A stretch of 64,000 nucleotides of DNA from Sulfurospirillum sp. UBA4058 (GTDB lineage: Bacteria; Campylobacterota; Campylobacteria; Campylobacterales; Sulfurospirillaceae). The DNA is taken from assembly GCA_002382085.1 (NCBI GenBank), contig DFZK01000005.1, forward strand, positions 232,755-296,754, read 5' to 3'. Positions within the stretch are counted from its first letter, which is position 1, and each line of letters starts with the position of its first letter. Positions 8,246 to 17,106 of this stretch are shown here, piece by piece. The notes beneath the pieces were generated by a model. The model was not told the DNA's origin, did not search any database, and saw only the letters and a program-made list of their open reading frames with translations. The translations under genes were made by a program, and so were the position numbers.

Positions 8246-8776
8246 ATGCAAAGCATACAATCGATTAATGCAGACAATTACAGTTACAACAGTTTCGGCT
8301 TTTCATTGCAAACCAGTAGCGGCGACGTCATCGATCTGAACATGTACGACGAACGCTCGGCTAGTATTTCACACGAACAAACCGATAACACGCAAAGTAC
8401 GATGCTCTCGCTTTCGCACGCGTACGGTTACAGTTTTCATTACGAAGGCGACGGAATCGACGAAAACGACCAAAAAGAGATTGATGCGGCGATGAAGTTG
8501 GTGCAACCGCAAATCGACGCGTATCTTTCCAACGTCCAAAAAAGTTCCGAAACCGTTACGCTCGCATCCACCGTCAATACCGCTTACGATATTAACCAAA
8601 CTTTGCCGGAGGCTAAAGATCAAAATATGCAAAATTATACCAATAATTCTTTGTTAAAATTGATCGATCAAATGATGGAACAAGCCGATAAGCAAAATGA
8701 AACCGTGCTTGACGGAGCACAGAAACTTTTTGAAAGCGTTCTTAAACAGCAAAAAGGCTTTGAGCTTTACATGTAA
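8246..8776 (+). CDS. Unknown protein with a flagellar sigma28 promoter
   Basis: 176 residues, no family recognised. The start at ATG 8246 (MQSIQSINADNYSYN) follows AAAGGGG; an upstream in-frame start at 8219 lies inside the promoter. No signal peptide or membrane segment. The first half is polar and Ser/Tyr-rich (SGDVIDLNMYDERSAS), the middle holds HAYGYSFHYEGDGIDENDQKEID, and the C-terminal third is helical (KLIDQMMEQADKQNE). The sigma28-type promoter places it among late flagellar, chemotaxis or motility genes. The stop codon is the end of a palindrome copy, itself nested in the terminator hairpin. Confidence 0.8.
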   Translation: MQSIQSINADNYSYNSFGFSLQTSSGDVIDLNMYDERSASISHEQTDNTQSTMLSLSHAYGYSFHYEGDGIDENDQKEIDAAMKLVQPQIDAYLSNVQKSSETVTLASTVNTAYDINQTLPEAKDQNMQNYTNNSLLKLIDQMMEQADKQNETVLDGAQKLFESVLKQQKGFELYM

Positions 8777-8790
8777 AGCTTCGCCTTTTT
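8751..8790 (+). terminator. Terminator built around a palindrome copy
   Basis: Outer arms AAAAAGGC (8751-8758) and GCCTTTTT (8783-8790) enclose the perfect 18-bp palindrome AGCTTTACATGTAAAGCT (8763-8780). The second outer arm is the T-run. The hairpin overlaps the end of the 8246 gene. Confidence 0.8.
8767..8776. repeat. Palindrome TTACATGTAA, copy 4 (coding, Tyr-Met-stop)
   Basis: Exact copy whose last three bases are the TAA stop of the 8246 gene (ending ELYM). Extended dyad AGCTTTACATGTAAAGCT, 8763-8780. Confidence 0.95.
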
Positions 8791-8820
8791 CTTCCTTCTC
8801 TTCTAACGCCCTTTTTTTCA

Positions 8821-8850
8821 TTGACATTTTTGCGTGATTTTCTATATAAT
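8821..8850 (+). promoter_or_regulatory. Sigma70 promoter of the PhnD-like / GGDEF-EAL operon
   Basis: TTGACA (8821-8826), an 18-base spacer and TATAAT (8845-8850): both hexamers are perfect consensus. About 35 bases upstream of the GTG start at 8885. Confidence 0.85.
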
Positions 8851-8884
8851 TCGCGCCAATTGTGTGACAAAAAGGTGATATTGA

Positions 8885-9712
8885 GTGTTTAATTTTAAGT
8901 TTGTTTTCGTATGTTTCGTCAGTTTAGTTTCCACGCTTTTTGCCCAAGAATTAGAAAGCCTCAAAATAGGCATCGCACCGCACTCTTCCGCTCGTATTAT
9001 TTATGAAGCGCATCGCGATCTCAAAACATTTTTAGAAGATTATTTCCATCGTCCCGTACAAATTTTGAGTGCGAAAACGTTTAGTGATTTTGCCGAAACA
9101 TGCGATCGAGGCGATACGTACGATCTCATTATCACCTCTCCGAATTTAGCGTATTTAGCCCAACACCAAGCGCATTACGTACCGCTCATGACGTATACTA
9201 AAGGTTTAGAGACGATTATTTTAAGCCGCACGTCTGCTTCGCTGAAAGAGCATCCTAAGAGCATTAAAATCGCAGGACAAGACCCCGTCTCTTACGCAAC
9301 GCTGTGTGGAGAAGAGTGGTTGGAACAACAAGGTTACGTTCCGGGAAAAAATTTAACGTACAGTTATTACATCAGTGCTTCGGACAGTTTGGCGACCTTA
9401 TTGCTCAAAAACCAAGTCGATCTTATTATTATTTCGTTACCCAATTATTTGCGATTGGATCAAGAACTGCAAAATCAGCTTTTCGTCGTCTACCACAGTC
9501 AACCGAAACCGGGGCGCATTTTTTTAGCCAAAGCGTCAAAGGGTCTTGCGATAGAAGAATGGCACAATGCGCTACTTGCTTTTTCCCAAAGTCAAGAAGG
9601 CGCACGTCATCTTGTAGCGACTAAATTAGAAGGTTTTGAGATGCTTGAACCGGATGCTTTGGACAACTTGCACGGCATAGCCCAAAAAACCTCCTCGCGA
9701 TTAATGCGTTGA
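8885..9712 (+). CDS. PhnD-type periplasmic substrate-binding protein
   Basis: 275-residue periplasmic protein of the phosphate/phosphite/phosphonate ABC binding family. A signal peptide ends at about residue 20 (STLFA, then QELESLK). Family pattern: LKIGIAPHSSARIIYEAHRDLKTFLE, then DLIITSPNLAYLAQ and KIAGQDPVSYATLCGEEW. No ABC permease or ATPase gene is nearby; instead the stop overlaps the start of a membrane c-di-GMP enzyme. It is therefore more likely a ligand sensor for that enzyme than a transporter component. GTG at 8885 is the start, with AAGG upstream. The ligand is unknown. Confidence 0.85.
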   Translation: MFNFKFVFVCFVSLVSTLFAQELESLKIGIAPHSSARIIYEAHRDLKTFLEDYFHRPVQILSAKTFSDFAETCDRGDTYDLIITSPNLAYLAQHQAHYVPLMTYTKGLETIILSRTSASLKEHPKSIKIAGQDPVSYATLCGEEWLEQQGYVPGKNLTYSYYISASDSLATLLLKNQVDLIIISLPNYLRLDQELQNQLFVVYHSQPKPGRIFLAKASKGLAIEEWHNALLAFSQSQEGARHLVATKLEGFEMLEPDALDNLHGIAQKTSSRLMR

Positions 9713-12162
9713 AACAATCGATGAAGCTCTCTCTTGCATGGAAATGGCTTATTGCCGCGTTACTCATCGAAAGCGTTATGCTTTCGATCCTTGTCTATCG
9801 TAACGTCGAACAATTAAGCGATAATTTATTACGACAAACCGACCAACGTCTTCAAGCCGAAAAAGTCCTTTTACAAAGTGCATTGATCGCCCCGTTCGTT
9901 CAAAACGACTATGCAACGGTTCAAGCCATTTTAGAAGAGTCGTACCAAAACCTTAACATGCTTTATTTGGTCGCACTTGATCTTCAAAATAAGCCGATCG
10001 CAAGCGTCGGAGCAGTCGATTTAAATGCGCTTCAAACCCTTCAGCACACTCCCTTAAATGCGCAAAGCGTTGAAGAACCCACCTATGATACCTCCATCGA
10101 TCTGATGATTTCCGATCAGAAAATCGGTTCCCTGTGCATCGGAATTTCTACGGAGTTTTATCAAACGGAACGTCATTCGATGATGCTCAAAAGTATTGCC
10201 ATCGCCTTGGTTGAATTACTTTTATCCGCGCTTATTCTTAATTTACTTGCCCGTTGGATCAACCAAAACCTGATACGGCTCACCCAAAGCGCACAAGCCA
10301 TATCCGAGGGAAATTATGCCAAGCGTGTTGAATTGAGCCACGATAGAGAAATTTCAAAACTTGCAACCGCATTTAACGCAATGGCGCAAAGCATTCAAGA
10401 ACGCATCCTCACGCTAGAACAGCTTCACATCAAAGAGCAGTCCTTAAGCAAGCAATTAGAATACAACGCTCATTACGACGTTTTGACGCATCTTCCTAAT
10501 CGTGTTTTACTCTCCGAGCGACTGCATCAAGCACTGCTTAAAGCCGATAGTAACGGGAAGCTCGTCGGCGTTATCTATCTTGACCTTGACGGTTTTAAAA
10601 GCGTCAACGATACCTACGGTCACTTTACCGGAGATCAACTCTTGATGATCGTCGCGCAAAAGATGCAACACGTCATGCACGAAAACGATACGATAGCACG
10701 AATCGGCGGCGATGAATTCGTCATCGTTCTCCAAAACATCGAGGAAGCGTATGCGTGTCAGATAGTCTTGGAACGCTTACTCAAAACCCTATCCGAGCCC
10801 GTATTGTTAGGCAATATTAAGCTGGCGATTTCGTGCAGTATCGGCGTGACGCTCTACCCTATGGACCATCACGATGCAGAGCAACTGATACGCCACGCCG
10901 ATCAAGCGATGTATAGTGCCAAACAATCCGGTAAAAATCGGTATCATTTTTTCGACTTCAATGAAAATAAACTCTTAAAAGCAATGAACGATGAGCTAAG
11001 CGCAATCGCACAGGGATTAAAACATCAAGAATTTGTTTTACACTACCAACCCAAAGTAAACATGCAAACGGGAGTTATCGTCGGCGTCGAAGCGTTAATA
11101 CGTTGGGAGCATCCGCAAAAAGGTCTTTTATTACCGATGACGTTTATTCCGCTGATCGAACGCCATCCCCTCATCGTCAAACTCGGAGAATGGGTCATTA
11201 GCCAAGTCTTATGGCAACTCAGAGAATGGAATGCAAAAGGACTCTTTCTGCCCGTTAGCATCAATATCAGCGCGTATCAACTGCAAGAAGAGACGTTTTT
11301 AGAGCGTTTGAAAATTTTATGGGAGGATTACGCGGATATTTTACCCGATCAGTTGGAGATCGAAATATTGGAAACCAGTGCACTCGAAGAGATCGATCGT
11401 GTTTCACATATCATTCACGAATGTTCCGCTATGGGAATTCACTTTGCATTAGACGATTTTGGAACAGGCTATTCCACTTTAATGCACCTTAAAAAATTGC
11501 CTGCAAAAATTTTAAAAATGGATAAAAGTTTTATCGCCGATATGGTTGCCAATCCGGAAGACCTTACCATCGTAGAAGGCGTGATCGGTTTGGCAAAATC
11601 GTTTCATAAAAACATTATTGCCGAAGGCGTCGAAAGCGTCGAACACGGTATTTTTTTATTGCTACAAGGCTGTCAATACGCACAAGGGTACGGGATTGCA
11701 CGACCGATGAATGCCGATCGACTCGTCCAATGGATCGCCGATCCGCAATCCATGAAAGAGAATCTACGCATTTGGCGACGCTACGGCTACGATTCCGCCG
11801 CATTACCGTGGCTGTATGCACTTTGCGAGCATAATGCATGGATTAACCATTTGAAAAATTATATCGACCGCACCCAACCGACGCCGCCTGAAATGAGTGC
11901 CGATTTATGCTACTTCGGGAAATGGCTACAAGATAAACCTTTGCGCGCATACCGTGAAAAAGCATGGTTCCGCGCATTTGAGACCCGTCACGAACATCTT
12001 CATTTTCTAGCAAAAGAACTCCTTGATGCTTTTGCGATAGAATCGCATGAGTCTCTTTGCACCCGAATGAACCAAATAGAAACACTGCATCAAGAGATGG
12101 TTAAATCGATTTTTTTACGGATACGCAAAGAGATCAAACAGACGCTCCCCAAGGCTTCTTAG
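9709..12162 (+). CDS. Membrane c-di-GMP enzyme: sensor-HAMP-GGDEF-EAL-CZB
   Basis: 817 residues. One membrane helix (about 12-30), a periplasmic domain (about 31-155), a second helix (about 158-185), HAMP (about 185-235), GGDEF, EAL and a C-terminal zinc-binding CZB domain. The cyclase motif is intact (RIGGDEF, about 330-336), as are the phosphodiesterase motifs (VEALIRWEHP, about 459; DDFGTGYS), so both activities are possible. CZB is shown by CYFGKWLQDKPL near 733 with a later HEHLHFL. The start is TTG at 9709, overlapping the previous stop (TTGA), or ATG at 9721. Translational coupling to the PhnD-like gene suggests ligand-controlled c-di-GMP output, with CZB adding a zinc or hypochlorite-type input. 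Confidence 0.93.
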   Translation: MKQSMKLSLAWKWLIAALLIESVMLSILVYRNVEQLSDNLLRQTDQRLQAEKVLLQSALIAPFVQNDYATVQAILEESYQNLNMLYLVALDLQNKPIASVGAVDLNALQTLQHTPLNAQSVEEPTYDTSIDLMISDQKIGSLCIGISTEFYQTERHSMMLKSIAIALVELLLSALILNLLARWINQNLIRLTQSAQAISEGNYAKRVELSHDREISKLATAFNAMAQSIQERILTLEQLHIKEQSLSKQLEYNAHYDVLTHLPNRVLLSERLHQALLKADSNGKLVGVIYLDLDGFKSVNDTYGHFTGDQLLMIVAQKMQHVMHENDTIARIGGDEFVIVLQNIEEAYACQIVLERLLKTLSEPVLLGNIKLAISCSIGVTLYPMDHHDAEQLIRHADQAMYSAKQSGKNRYHFFDFNENKLLKAMNDELSAIAQGLKHQEFVLHYQPKVNMQTGVIVGVEALIRWEHPQKGLLLPMTFIPLIERHPLIVKLGEWVISQVLWQLREWNAKGLFLPVSINISAYQLQEETFLERLKILWEDYADILPDQLEIEILETSALEEIDRVSHIIHECSAMGIHFALDDFGTGYSTLMHLKKLPAKILKMDKSFIADMVANPEDLTIVEGVIGLAKSFHKNIIAEGVESVEHGIFLLLQGCQYAQGYGIARPMNADRLVQWIADPQSMKENLRIWRRYGYDSAALPWLYALCEHNAWINHLKNYIDRTQPTPPEMSADLCYFGKWLQDKPLRAYREKAWFRAFETRHEHLHFLAKELLDAFAIESHESLCTRMNQIETLHQEMVKSIFLRIRKEIKQTLPKAS

Positions 12163-12295
12163 CACGATACGTTTTCAAGTGAAGATAAAATAAAACAGCA
12201 TCGAAGGTGCGCGGGAACTCTGCCGAAGAGAACCCGGTGTTAACGTAGCCTTTAGAGCTTTGCTTTAAAAGCGTATCAAACGTTCTGCAAGAACA
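12163..12295. other. Intergenic region with a hairpin between convergent genes
   Basis: 133 bp with no ORF between the GGDEF-EAL gene and fliP. It contains a hairpin at 12212-12236: CGGG, AA, CTCT, loop GCCGA, AGAG, AA, CCCG, a stem with a symmetric AA/AA internal loop and no T-run. A second hairpin, GTTCT-GCA-AGAAC, lies next to the fliP stop and may be its terminator. No known RNA family is recognised. Confidence 0.4.
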
Positions 12296-13033
12296 TTAAT
12301 GAAAGCTCTCGACCATTTTGCCGACCAACAAGTTCCATCCGTCGACCAAGACAAAAATCAGCAGTTTAAACGGCAAAGAGATCATCGCCGGAGGTAACAT
12401 CATCATACCCATCGCCATTAAAACGGAGCTGACGACCATATCGATCACCAGAAACGGCAAATAGAGTAAAAAACCGATCTCAAACGCCGTTTTCATCTCA
12501 CTAATCATAAACGCGGAAACGGCAATCGTTAAGGGAATCTCTTCAATATTTTTGGGGTTTTCCAATTGTCGAATACGAAAAAAAAGTGCTAAATCTTTTT
12601 CACGCGTATTGCGTACCATAAAAGCTTTAAACGGTGCCGCACCTTTTTCAAACGCTTCTTGATAGCCGATTTTTTCTTCCAAATAAGGCTTAATCCCGAC
12701 GTTGTAAGACTCTTTGGCAACCGGTTCCATAATGAAAAACGTTAGCACCATCGCCAATGAGACTAACACTTGCGTCGGCGGAAGTTGCTGCGTACCCAAT
12801 GCTTGGCGTAAAAACGAGAAAACGATGGTCAAACGTAAGAAACTCGTCATCATAAAGATTAACGACGGGGCTAAGACAAGAATCGTTAAGACTAAAACAA
12901 GATTGAGGCTCGTCACCAATTGTTGCGGAGAATTGGGTGCGCTTAAAGAGAGATTGACGGTCGGAATGGTATCGGCGGCAAAGCTTGCACATCCCAATAT
13001 CAAGATTAAAACGACTCGCATCACTGTTTTCAA
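12296..13033 (-). CDS. fliP: Flagellar type III export protein FliP
   Basis: Inner-membrane component of the flagellar export gate, with FliQ and FliR. 245 residues with a signal peptide-like N-terminus ending at about residue 20 (GCASFA) and four membrane segments. Hallmarks: LAPSLIFMMTSFLRLTIVFSFLRQALGTQQLPPTQVL, and FMISEMKTAFEIGFLLYLPFLVIDMVVSSVLMAMGMMMLPP near the end. The start may be TTG at 13031-13033 because GAGGA lies 6 bases before it; the ATG at 13021 is the alternative. No other export genes are adjacent, as is usual for scattered flagellar genes in this phylum. Divergent from glmU. Confidence 0.95.
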   Translation of the reverse strand: MKTVMRVVLILILGCASFAADTIPTVNLSLSAPNSPQQLVTSLNLVLVLTILVLAPSLIFMMTSFLRLTIVFSFLRQALGTQQLPPTQVLVSLAMVLTFFIMEPVAKESYNVGIKPYLEEKIGYQEAFEKGAAPFKAFMVRNTREKDLALFFRIRQLENPKNIEEIPLTIAVSAFMISEMKTAFEIGFLLYLPFLVIDMVVSSVLMAMGMMMLPPAMISLPFKLLIFVLVDGWNLLVGKMVESFH

Positions 13034-13149
13034 CGGCTATCCTCATAAAATAATGCATCATTCTAGTCGGTTTTGCGTTAAAAAGCATTTAATTTTTAAA
13101 CAACTTTTCGTTAAAATAACCCTTATTTCATCTTCTTAGGAACATCCGT

Positions 13150-14451
13150 ATGAATATTTCGATCGCGATTATGGCGGCAGGTCTCGGTACCCGCATGAAA
13201 TCCCCTCTTCCCAAAGTCCTCCACGCGATTAGCGGTTTTGAGATGCTTTACCACATTATTAAAGAGGCGCAAAAAATCAGCGACGATATCCATGTCGTTT
13301 TATACCATCAATCCGATCTCGTTCAAGAACGTATGAACGCTTATTTTCACGGTATCCGCTACGTCATTCAAGACCACAAAACGTTTCCCGGTACGGGCGG
13401 AGCGATCATGGGCGTAACCCCTAAATACGATCGCTTGTTGGTTTTAAGCGGAGATATGCCGCTTTTGGAAGCGAGCGATATGCAACGCTTTTTAGAGATA
13501 GACGCCGACGTCGTCATGAGCAGCTTTTATGCGAAAGAGCCTTTCGGATACGGCAGAGTCGTTATGAATGATCGTTCCGACGTCGAAAAAATCGTCGAAG
13601 AAAAAGACGCAAACGATGAAGAAAAAAAGATTACCGCGGTCAATGCGGGTGTTTATCTGTTTAAATCCCTCTTTTTACGCGACTATTTGCCGTTGCTTGA
13701 GAACAAAAACCGCCAAAACGAATACTATTTGACCGACTTAATCGCTTTGGCACATCGCGATCAACGACGCGTTAAAGCACTCCTCGTCAACGAAGAAACC
13801 TTTATGGGCGTCAATTCTAAATACCACCTTTCACAAGCCGAAGAGATCATGCAACGACGCATCAAACGCCGTTTTATGGAACAAGGCGTGATTATGCGTT
13901 TAGCAGAGACGATTTACATCGAAGCCGACGTCGAACTCAAAGGCGAATGCATCCTCGAAAACGGCGTGACGCTTTTACGAGGAACTTCGTTAGAGAACGT
14001 TCACGTCAAGGCACACAGCGTGATCGAAAAAAGCACGCTTAAAAACTCCGATATCGGTCCGATGGCGCGCATTCGCCCCGACTCCATGATCGAAGATACG
14101 CACATCGGTAACTTCGTCGAAGTCAAAAAATCAACGCTTAAAGGGGTTAAAGCCGGACATTTAAGCTATCTCGGGGATGCGAGTATCGATGAGGGAACCA
14201 ATATCGGTTGCGGAACGATTACATGTAATTACGACGGCAAGAAAAAATACCGCACGATTATCGGCAAAAACGTCTTTGTCGGAAGCGATACGCAACTGGT
14301 TGCACCCGTTACGATCGAAGACGACGTCATGATCGCTTCGGGAACGACGGTCACGAAAAATATTCCCAAAGGCTCACTGGCGATCAACCGCGAACCCTTG
14401 AAGATCGTTGAGGGATTTTTTTATAAATTTTTCGGGAAAAAAGATGCGTAA
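13150..14451 (+). CDS. glmU: Bifunctional GlmU (UDP-GlcNAc synthesis)
   Basis: Acetylates glucosamine 1-phosphate and couples the product to UTP, giving UDP-GlcNAc for peptidoglycan and LPS. 433 residues. The N-terminal uridylyltransferase domain has AAGLGTRMKSPLPKVLHAI and VLSGDMPLL. The C-terminal left-handed beta-helix has the acetyltransferase motif GCGTITCNYDGKKK. Start ATG 13150 with TTAGGA upstream. The stop overlaps the coaBC start. The conserved Thr-Cys-Asn of the acetyltransferase motif is encoded by a palindrome copy; this one is explained by protein conservation. Confidence 0.97.
   Translation: MNISIAIMAAGLGTRMKSPLPKVLHAISGFEMLYHIIKEAQKISDDIHVVLYHQSDLVQERMNAYFHGIRYVIQDHKTFPGTGGAIMGVTPKYDRLLVLSGDMPLLEASDMQRFLEIDADVVMSSFYAKEPFGYGRVVMNDRSDVEKIVEEKDANDEEKKITAVNAGVYLFKSLFLRDYLPLLENKNRQNEYYLTDLIALAHRDQRRVKALLVNEETFMGVNSKYHLSQAEEIMQRRIKRRFMEQGVIMRLAETIYIEADVELKGECILENGVTLLRGTSLENVHVKAHSVIEKSTLKNSDIGPMARIRPDSMIEDTHIGNFVEVKKSTLKGVKAGHLSYLGDASIDEGTNIGCGTITCNYDGKKKYRTIIGKNVFVGSDTQLVAPVTIEDDVMIASGTTVTKNIPKGSLAINREPLKIVEGFFYKFFGKKDA
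14219..14228. repeat. Palindrome TTACATGTAA, copy 5 (coding, Thr-Cys-Asn)
   Basis: Exact copy in glmU, in the conserved ITCNYDG motif. The dyad extends to ATTACATGTAAT (14218-14229). Confidence 0.95.
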
Positions 14452-15655
14452 CACCCTACTTTCAGGCAAAAAAATCCTTGTCGGCGTTACGGGAAGTATT
14501 GCGATTTATAAAGCGTTAGAGGTCATTCGCCTCTTAGTCAAAGCCGGCGGCGACGTTAAAGTTGTCATGAGTGAAGACGCAAAACGCTTCATTACGCCCT
14601 TAACGTTCGAGACGATCAGTCAAAATAAAGTCTTACATGTAGAAACCGAAAGTTGGAGCGAAGAGCTCAGCCATATTCATATCGGGAAGTGGGCGGATCT
14701 TTTTATGATCGTCCCCGCATCGGTCAATACGATCAATAAACTTTCATGCGGCATTGCCGACAACCTTTTAACGCAAACGGCGATTGCGTTTACCAAACCG
14801 ATACTCTTAGCCCCGTCCGCCAATACCCATATGATGCTCAATCCTATCACGCAAGAGAGTTTAACGAGATTACAAAGCTTTGGATATTTCCTCGTCTCTC
14901 CCGAATCCAAATTGCTTGCCTGCAACGATGAAGGCATAGGTGCGTTAGCAAGCGTCGAAGAGATTTTTTATGCTGCCGCCCGCATACTTTTGAAAGAACC
15001 GTTTTGGGAAAATCGCAACGTGATCGTTACGGGCGGCGGTACGCGCGAAAAAATCGACGACGTTCGATGCCTCGGCAATTTTTCCAGCGGAAAGCAGGCT
15101 CTAGCGTTAGCGACGGTTGCTTATCTCAAAGGGGCAAACGTTACGCTGATTACTAGCGGCGAAGCACCCGAATTTAAAGCGATCGACACCTTACGTGTCA
15201 CCGATTCGCAAGAGCTCCGTACAAGCTTGGAAGCGCAAATGCGTTTAGGCAAGAATGCCGACAAAATACCTTATCTTTTTATGACGGCTGCGATTAGCGA
15301 TTACGTGCCCGAACACGTTTATTCGGGTAAACTTAAAAAAGAGACCTTAGGCGAATCGTATCACTTGGCCTTAAAACGCAACGTCGACATCTTAAGTGCC
15401 TTGGATAAAAAGGGTTGGAACGTCATCGGTTTTAAAGCGGAAACCGACGAAGAGAGTGCGCTTCAAAATGCACAAACCATGTTGGAGAAAAAAGGCTTAA
15501 ACGGTGTTTGTTTAAATATTCTCAAAGAACACAACCGCTTCGGTTCCAATCAAAACGAAGTCTATTTTATCGGCTTGGACGCTATGGTTCACCTACCGCT
15601 TCGAAGTAAATTCGAGATCGCCGAACAGATTATGGGACTTGCGCAAAGCTTATGA
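14444..15655 (+). CDS. coaBC: Bifunctional CoaBC (phosphopantothenoylcysteine synthase/decarboxylase)
   Basis: Two steps of coenzyme A synthesis: joining 4'-phosphopantothenate to cysteine, then decarboxylation. 403 residues from ATG 14444, which overlaps the glmU stop; an upstream in-frame start at 14408 lies inside glmU. The N-terminal flavoprotein decarboxylase has GVTGSIAIYKALEVIR, the HIHIGKWAD histidine, PASVNTINKL and the CGIADNLL cysteine loop. The C-terminal synthase has VTGGGTREKIDDVR and a late IGFKAETD. Operon with glmU and the next gene, whose start overlaps its stop. Confidence 0.95.
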   Translation: MRNTLLSGKKILVGVTGSIAIYKALEVIRLLVKAGGDVKVVMSEDAKRFITPLTFETISQNKVLHVETESWSEELSHIHIGKWADLFMIVPASVNTINKLSCGIADNLLTQTAIAFTKPILLAPSANTHMMLNPITQESLTRLQSFGYFLVSPESKLLACNDEGIGALASVEEIFYAAARILLKEPFWENRNVIVTGGGTREKIDDVRCLGNFSSGKQALALATVAYLKGANVTLITSGEAPEFKAIDTLRVTDSQELRTSLEAQMRLGKNADKIPYLFMTAAISDYVPEHVYSGKLKKETLGESYHLALKRNVDILSALDKKGWNVIGFKAETDEESALQNAQTMLEKKGLNGVCLNILKEHNRFGSNQNEVYFIGLDAMVHLPLRSKFEIAEQIMGLAQSL

Positions 15656-16371
15656 TCTCTACGCTTCGAAAACTCTCCGGTCTTTCGACGGATATTGCGA
15701 AAACGTCCTCTTCATCGGTTAATTTTAATGCCAACCTACCCGTAACGATCGAAGTGCTTAAAAAAATCGACCCTTTGCGTTACCGTCTTCGAGTCGGGCG
15801 CAAAGAACTCACGACTAAAAGCCAAAAAGAACTGATTGCGGGCAAAAAATATTGGGCAAATTTTTCCGAAAGTAAGGGCGGTATTTTGACGATTTCGCAT
15901 CTGTATCCTCAACCTTCCTTGTTCGACGACGCACTCTTCACCCCCTTGGAAATCGATCTTTTTTGTAACGATGAAGGCTTTAATTCAACGCTTTTTAAAA
16001 CCTTTTTGTTAGAGAATCTTTCACGCGAAGAGCTTGATAAAATGCTTTTTCAAACCTACGGTTATATGCTTTTAGCCCTTTCCAAATACGTCGTCCACCT
16101 TCCTTTGCTTTGGAACGCACAAAAACATATGGTACAATTCTCCCTTTTGGGTACGCAAAACATATCGTTTTATATGGCATTGGAACACTTAGGACCTTTA
16201 CGCGGAACTTGGAGCAACCGCCAACTTAACCTCGACGTGATGTATGAGAAAAGTCTCTACTATTTACAAAAAGAGCAAGCAAAATTGGGTATGATTACGC
16301 AGATACGTTTGGCAAAAGAGATCAAACCCTTATTTGATTCTGCGGACGTTATTTTAGACATTAAAGGCTGA
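15652..16371 (+). CDS. Unknown protein between coaBC and prepilin peptidase
   Basis: 239 residues, no family recognised with confidence. No signal peptide or membrane helix. The N-terminus is Ser-rich (LSTDIAKTSSSSVNF) and is followed by a beta-rich segment (VTIEVLKKIDPLRYRLRVG) that resembles the region found in FliK- or flagellar hook-length-like proteins of this group. The rest is mixed helical. ATG 15652 overlaps the coaBC stop (ATGA), so it is co-translated with the coenzyme A gene. A flagellar or cell-surface link is only a guess. Confidence 0.7.
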   Translation: MISTLRKLSGLSTDIAKTSSSSVNFNANLPVTIEVLKKIDPLRYRLRVGRKELTTKSQKELIAGKKYWANFSESKGGILTISHLYPQPSLFDDALFTPLEIDLFCNDEGFNSTLFKTFLLENLSREELDKMLFQTYGYMLLALSKYVVHLPLLWNAQKHMVQFSLLGTQNISFYMALEHLGPLRGTWSNRQLNLDVMYEKSLYYLQKEQAKLGMITQIRLAKEIKPLFDSADVILDIKG

Positions 16372-16377
16372 TAAGGT

Positions 16378-17106
16378 ATGTATTTTTTGGCAATAGGAAT
16401 CTTGGGAGCGTGCATCGGCTCGTTTTTAAACGTCGTTATTTTACGTTTACCTCAAAACAAAAGTATCGCACTTCCCGCATCGCATTGTCCTCATTGCTCT
16501 CATCCGCTCAAATGGTATCACAATATCCCCCTGATCTCATGGTTGATGCTCAAAGGAAAATGCGCTTTTTGCCAGACTCCTATTTCCAAACAATATCCGC
16601 TTATCGAAGCGGCATGTGCACTTTGTTACGTACTGGTCGCTTGGCGAATCGGGACTTTGACCCAAGCCTTACTTTTAGGAACGATTTTTTCCCTTTTGCT
16701 TGCACTCAGCGTCATCGATATGCGCTACAAAGCCGTACCCGACGCACTAACGCTTCCGGCACTTTTTCTTGCGTTTTTGTACCGACTGCCTTTAGAATCT
16801 CTTCAAAACGGCTTGATCTTTTTAGGAGCTTTCGCACTGCTTCGCTTAAGCGTATCGGCACTTGCGAAAAAAGAGGCGATGGGCGAAGCCGACAGTATTA
16901 TCGCGGGTATTATCGGAGCGCTATTGGGCATACAATTAGGCTTTATCGCAATTTATATCGCCGCACTCATCGCACTGGTTGCATTGATGCTTTTGCGTAA
17001 AAAAGGCTATGAATTGCCTTTTATTCCCTTTTTATCGTTAGGACTTTTTATCGCATGGATTTTCGATCAACCTATTTTAACATTTATGGAACATTGGTAT
17101 GAATAA
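16378..17106 (+). CDS. Type IV prepilin peptidase / leader peptidase
   Basis: Membrane aspartic protease that cleaves and N-methylates prepilins and pseudopilins. 242 residues with about seven membrane helices. The N-terminal cytoplasmic loop has two CxxC pairs (CPHC, CAFC) with the usual HNIPLISWLMLKGKC between them. The catalytic Asp residues are in SVIDMRYKAVPD and GEADSIIAG; the second is normally GxGD, here GEAD. The last bases overlap lptF. No pilin gene is in the window. Its use could be competence or type II secretion. Confidence 0.92.
   Translation: MYFLAIGILGACIGSFLNVVILRLPQNKSIALPASHCPHCSHPLKWYHNIPLISWLMLKGKCAFCQTPISKQYPLIEAACALCYVLVAWRIGTLTQALLLGTIFSLLLALSVIDMRYKAVPDALTLPALFLAFLYRLPLESLQNGLIFLGAFALLRLSVSALAKKEAMGEADSIIAGIIGALLGIQLGFIAIYIAALIALVALMLLRKKGYELPFIPFLSLGLFIAWIFDQPILTFMEHWYE

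Noticed and set aside
12163..12295. SRP (4.5S) RNA or a c-di-GMP riboswitch
   Set aside because: The conserved GGAA/GCAG core of SRP RNA and the GEMM motifs are not present.
14219..14228. The glmU copy as evidence for DNA-level selection
   Set aside because: The encoded ITCNYDG is conserved in GlmU from many bacteria, so protein constraint explains most of it.
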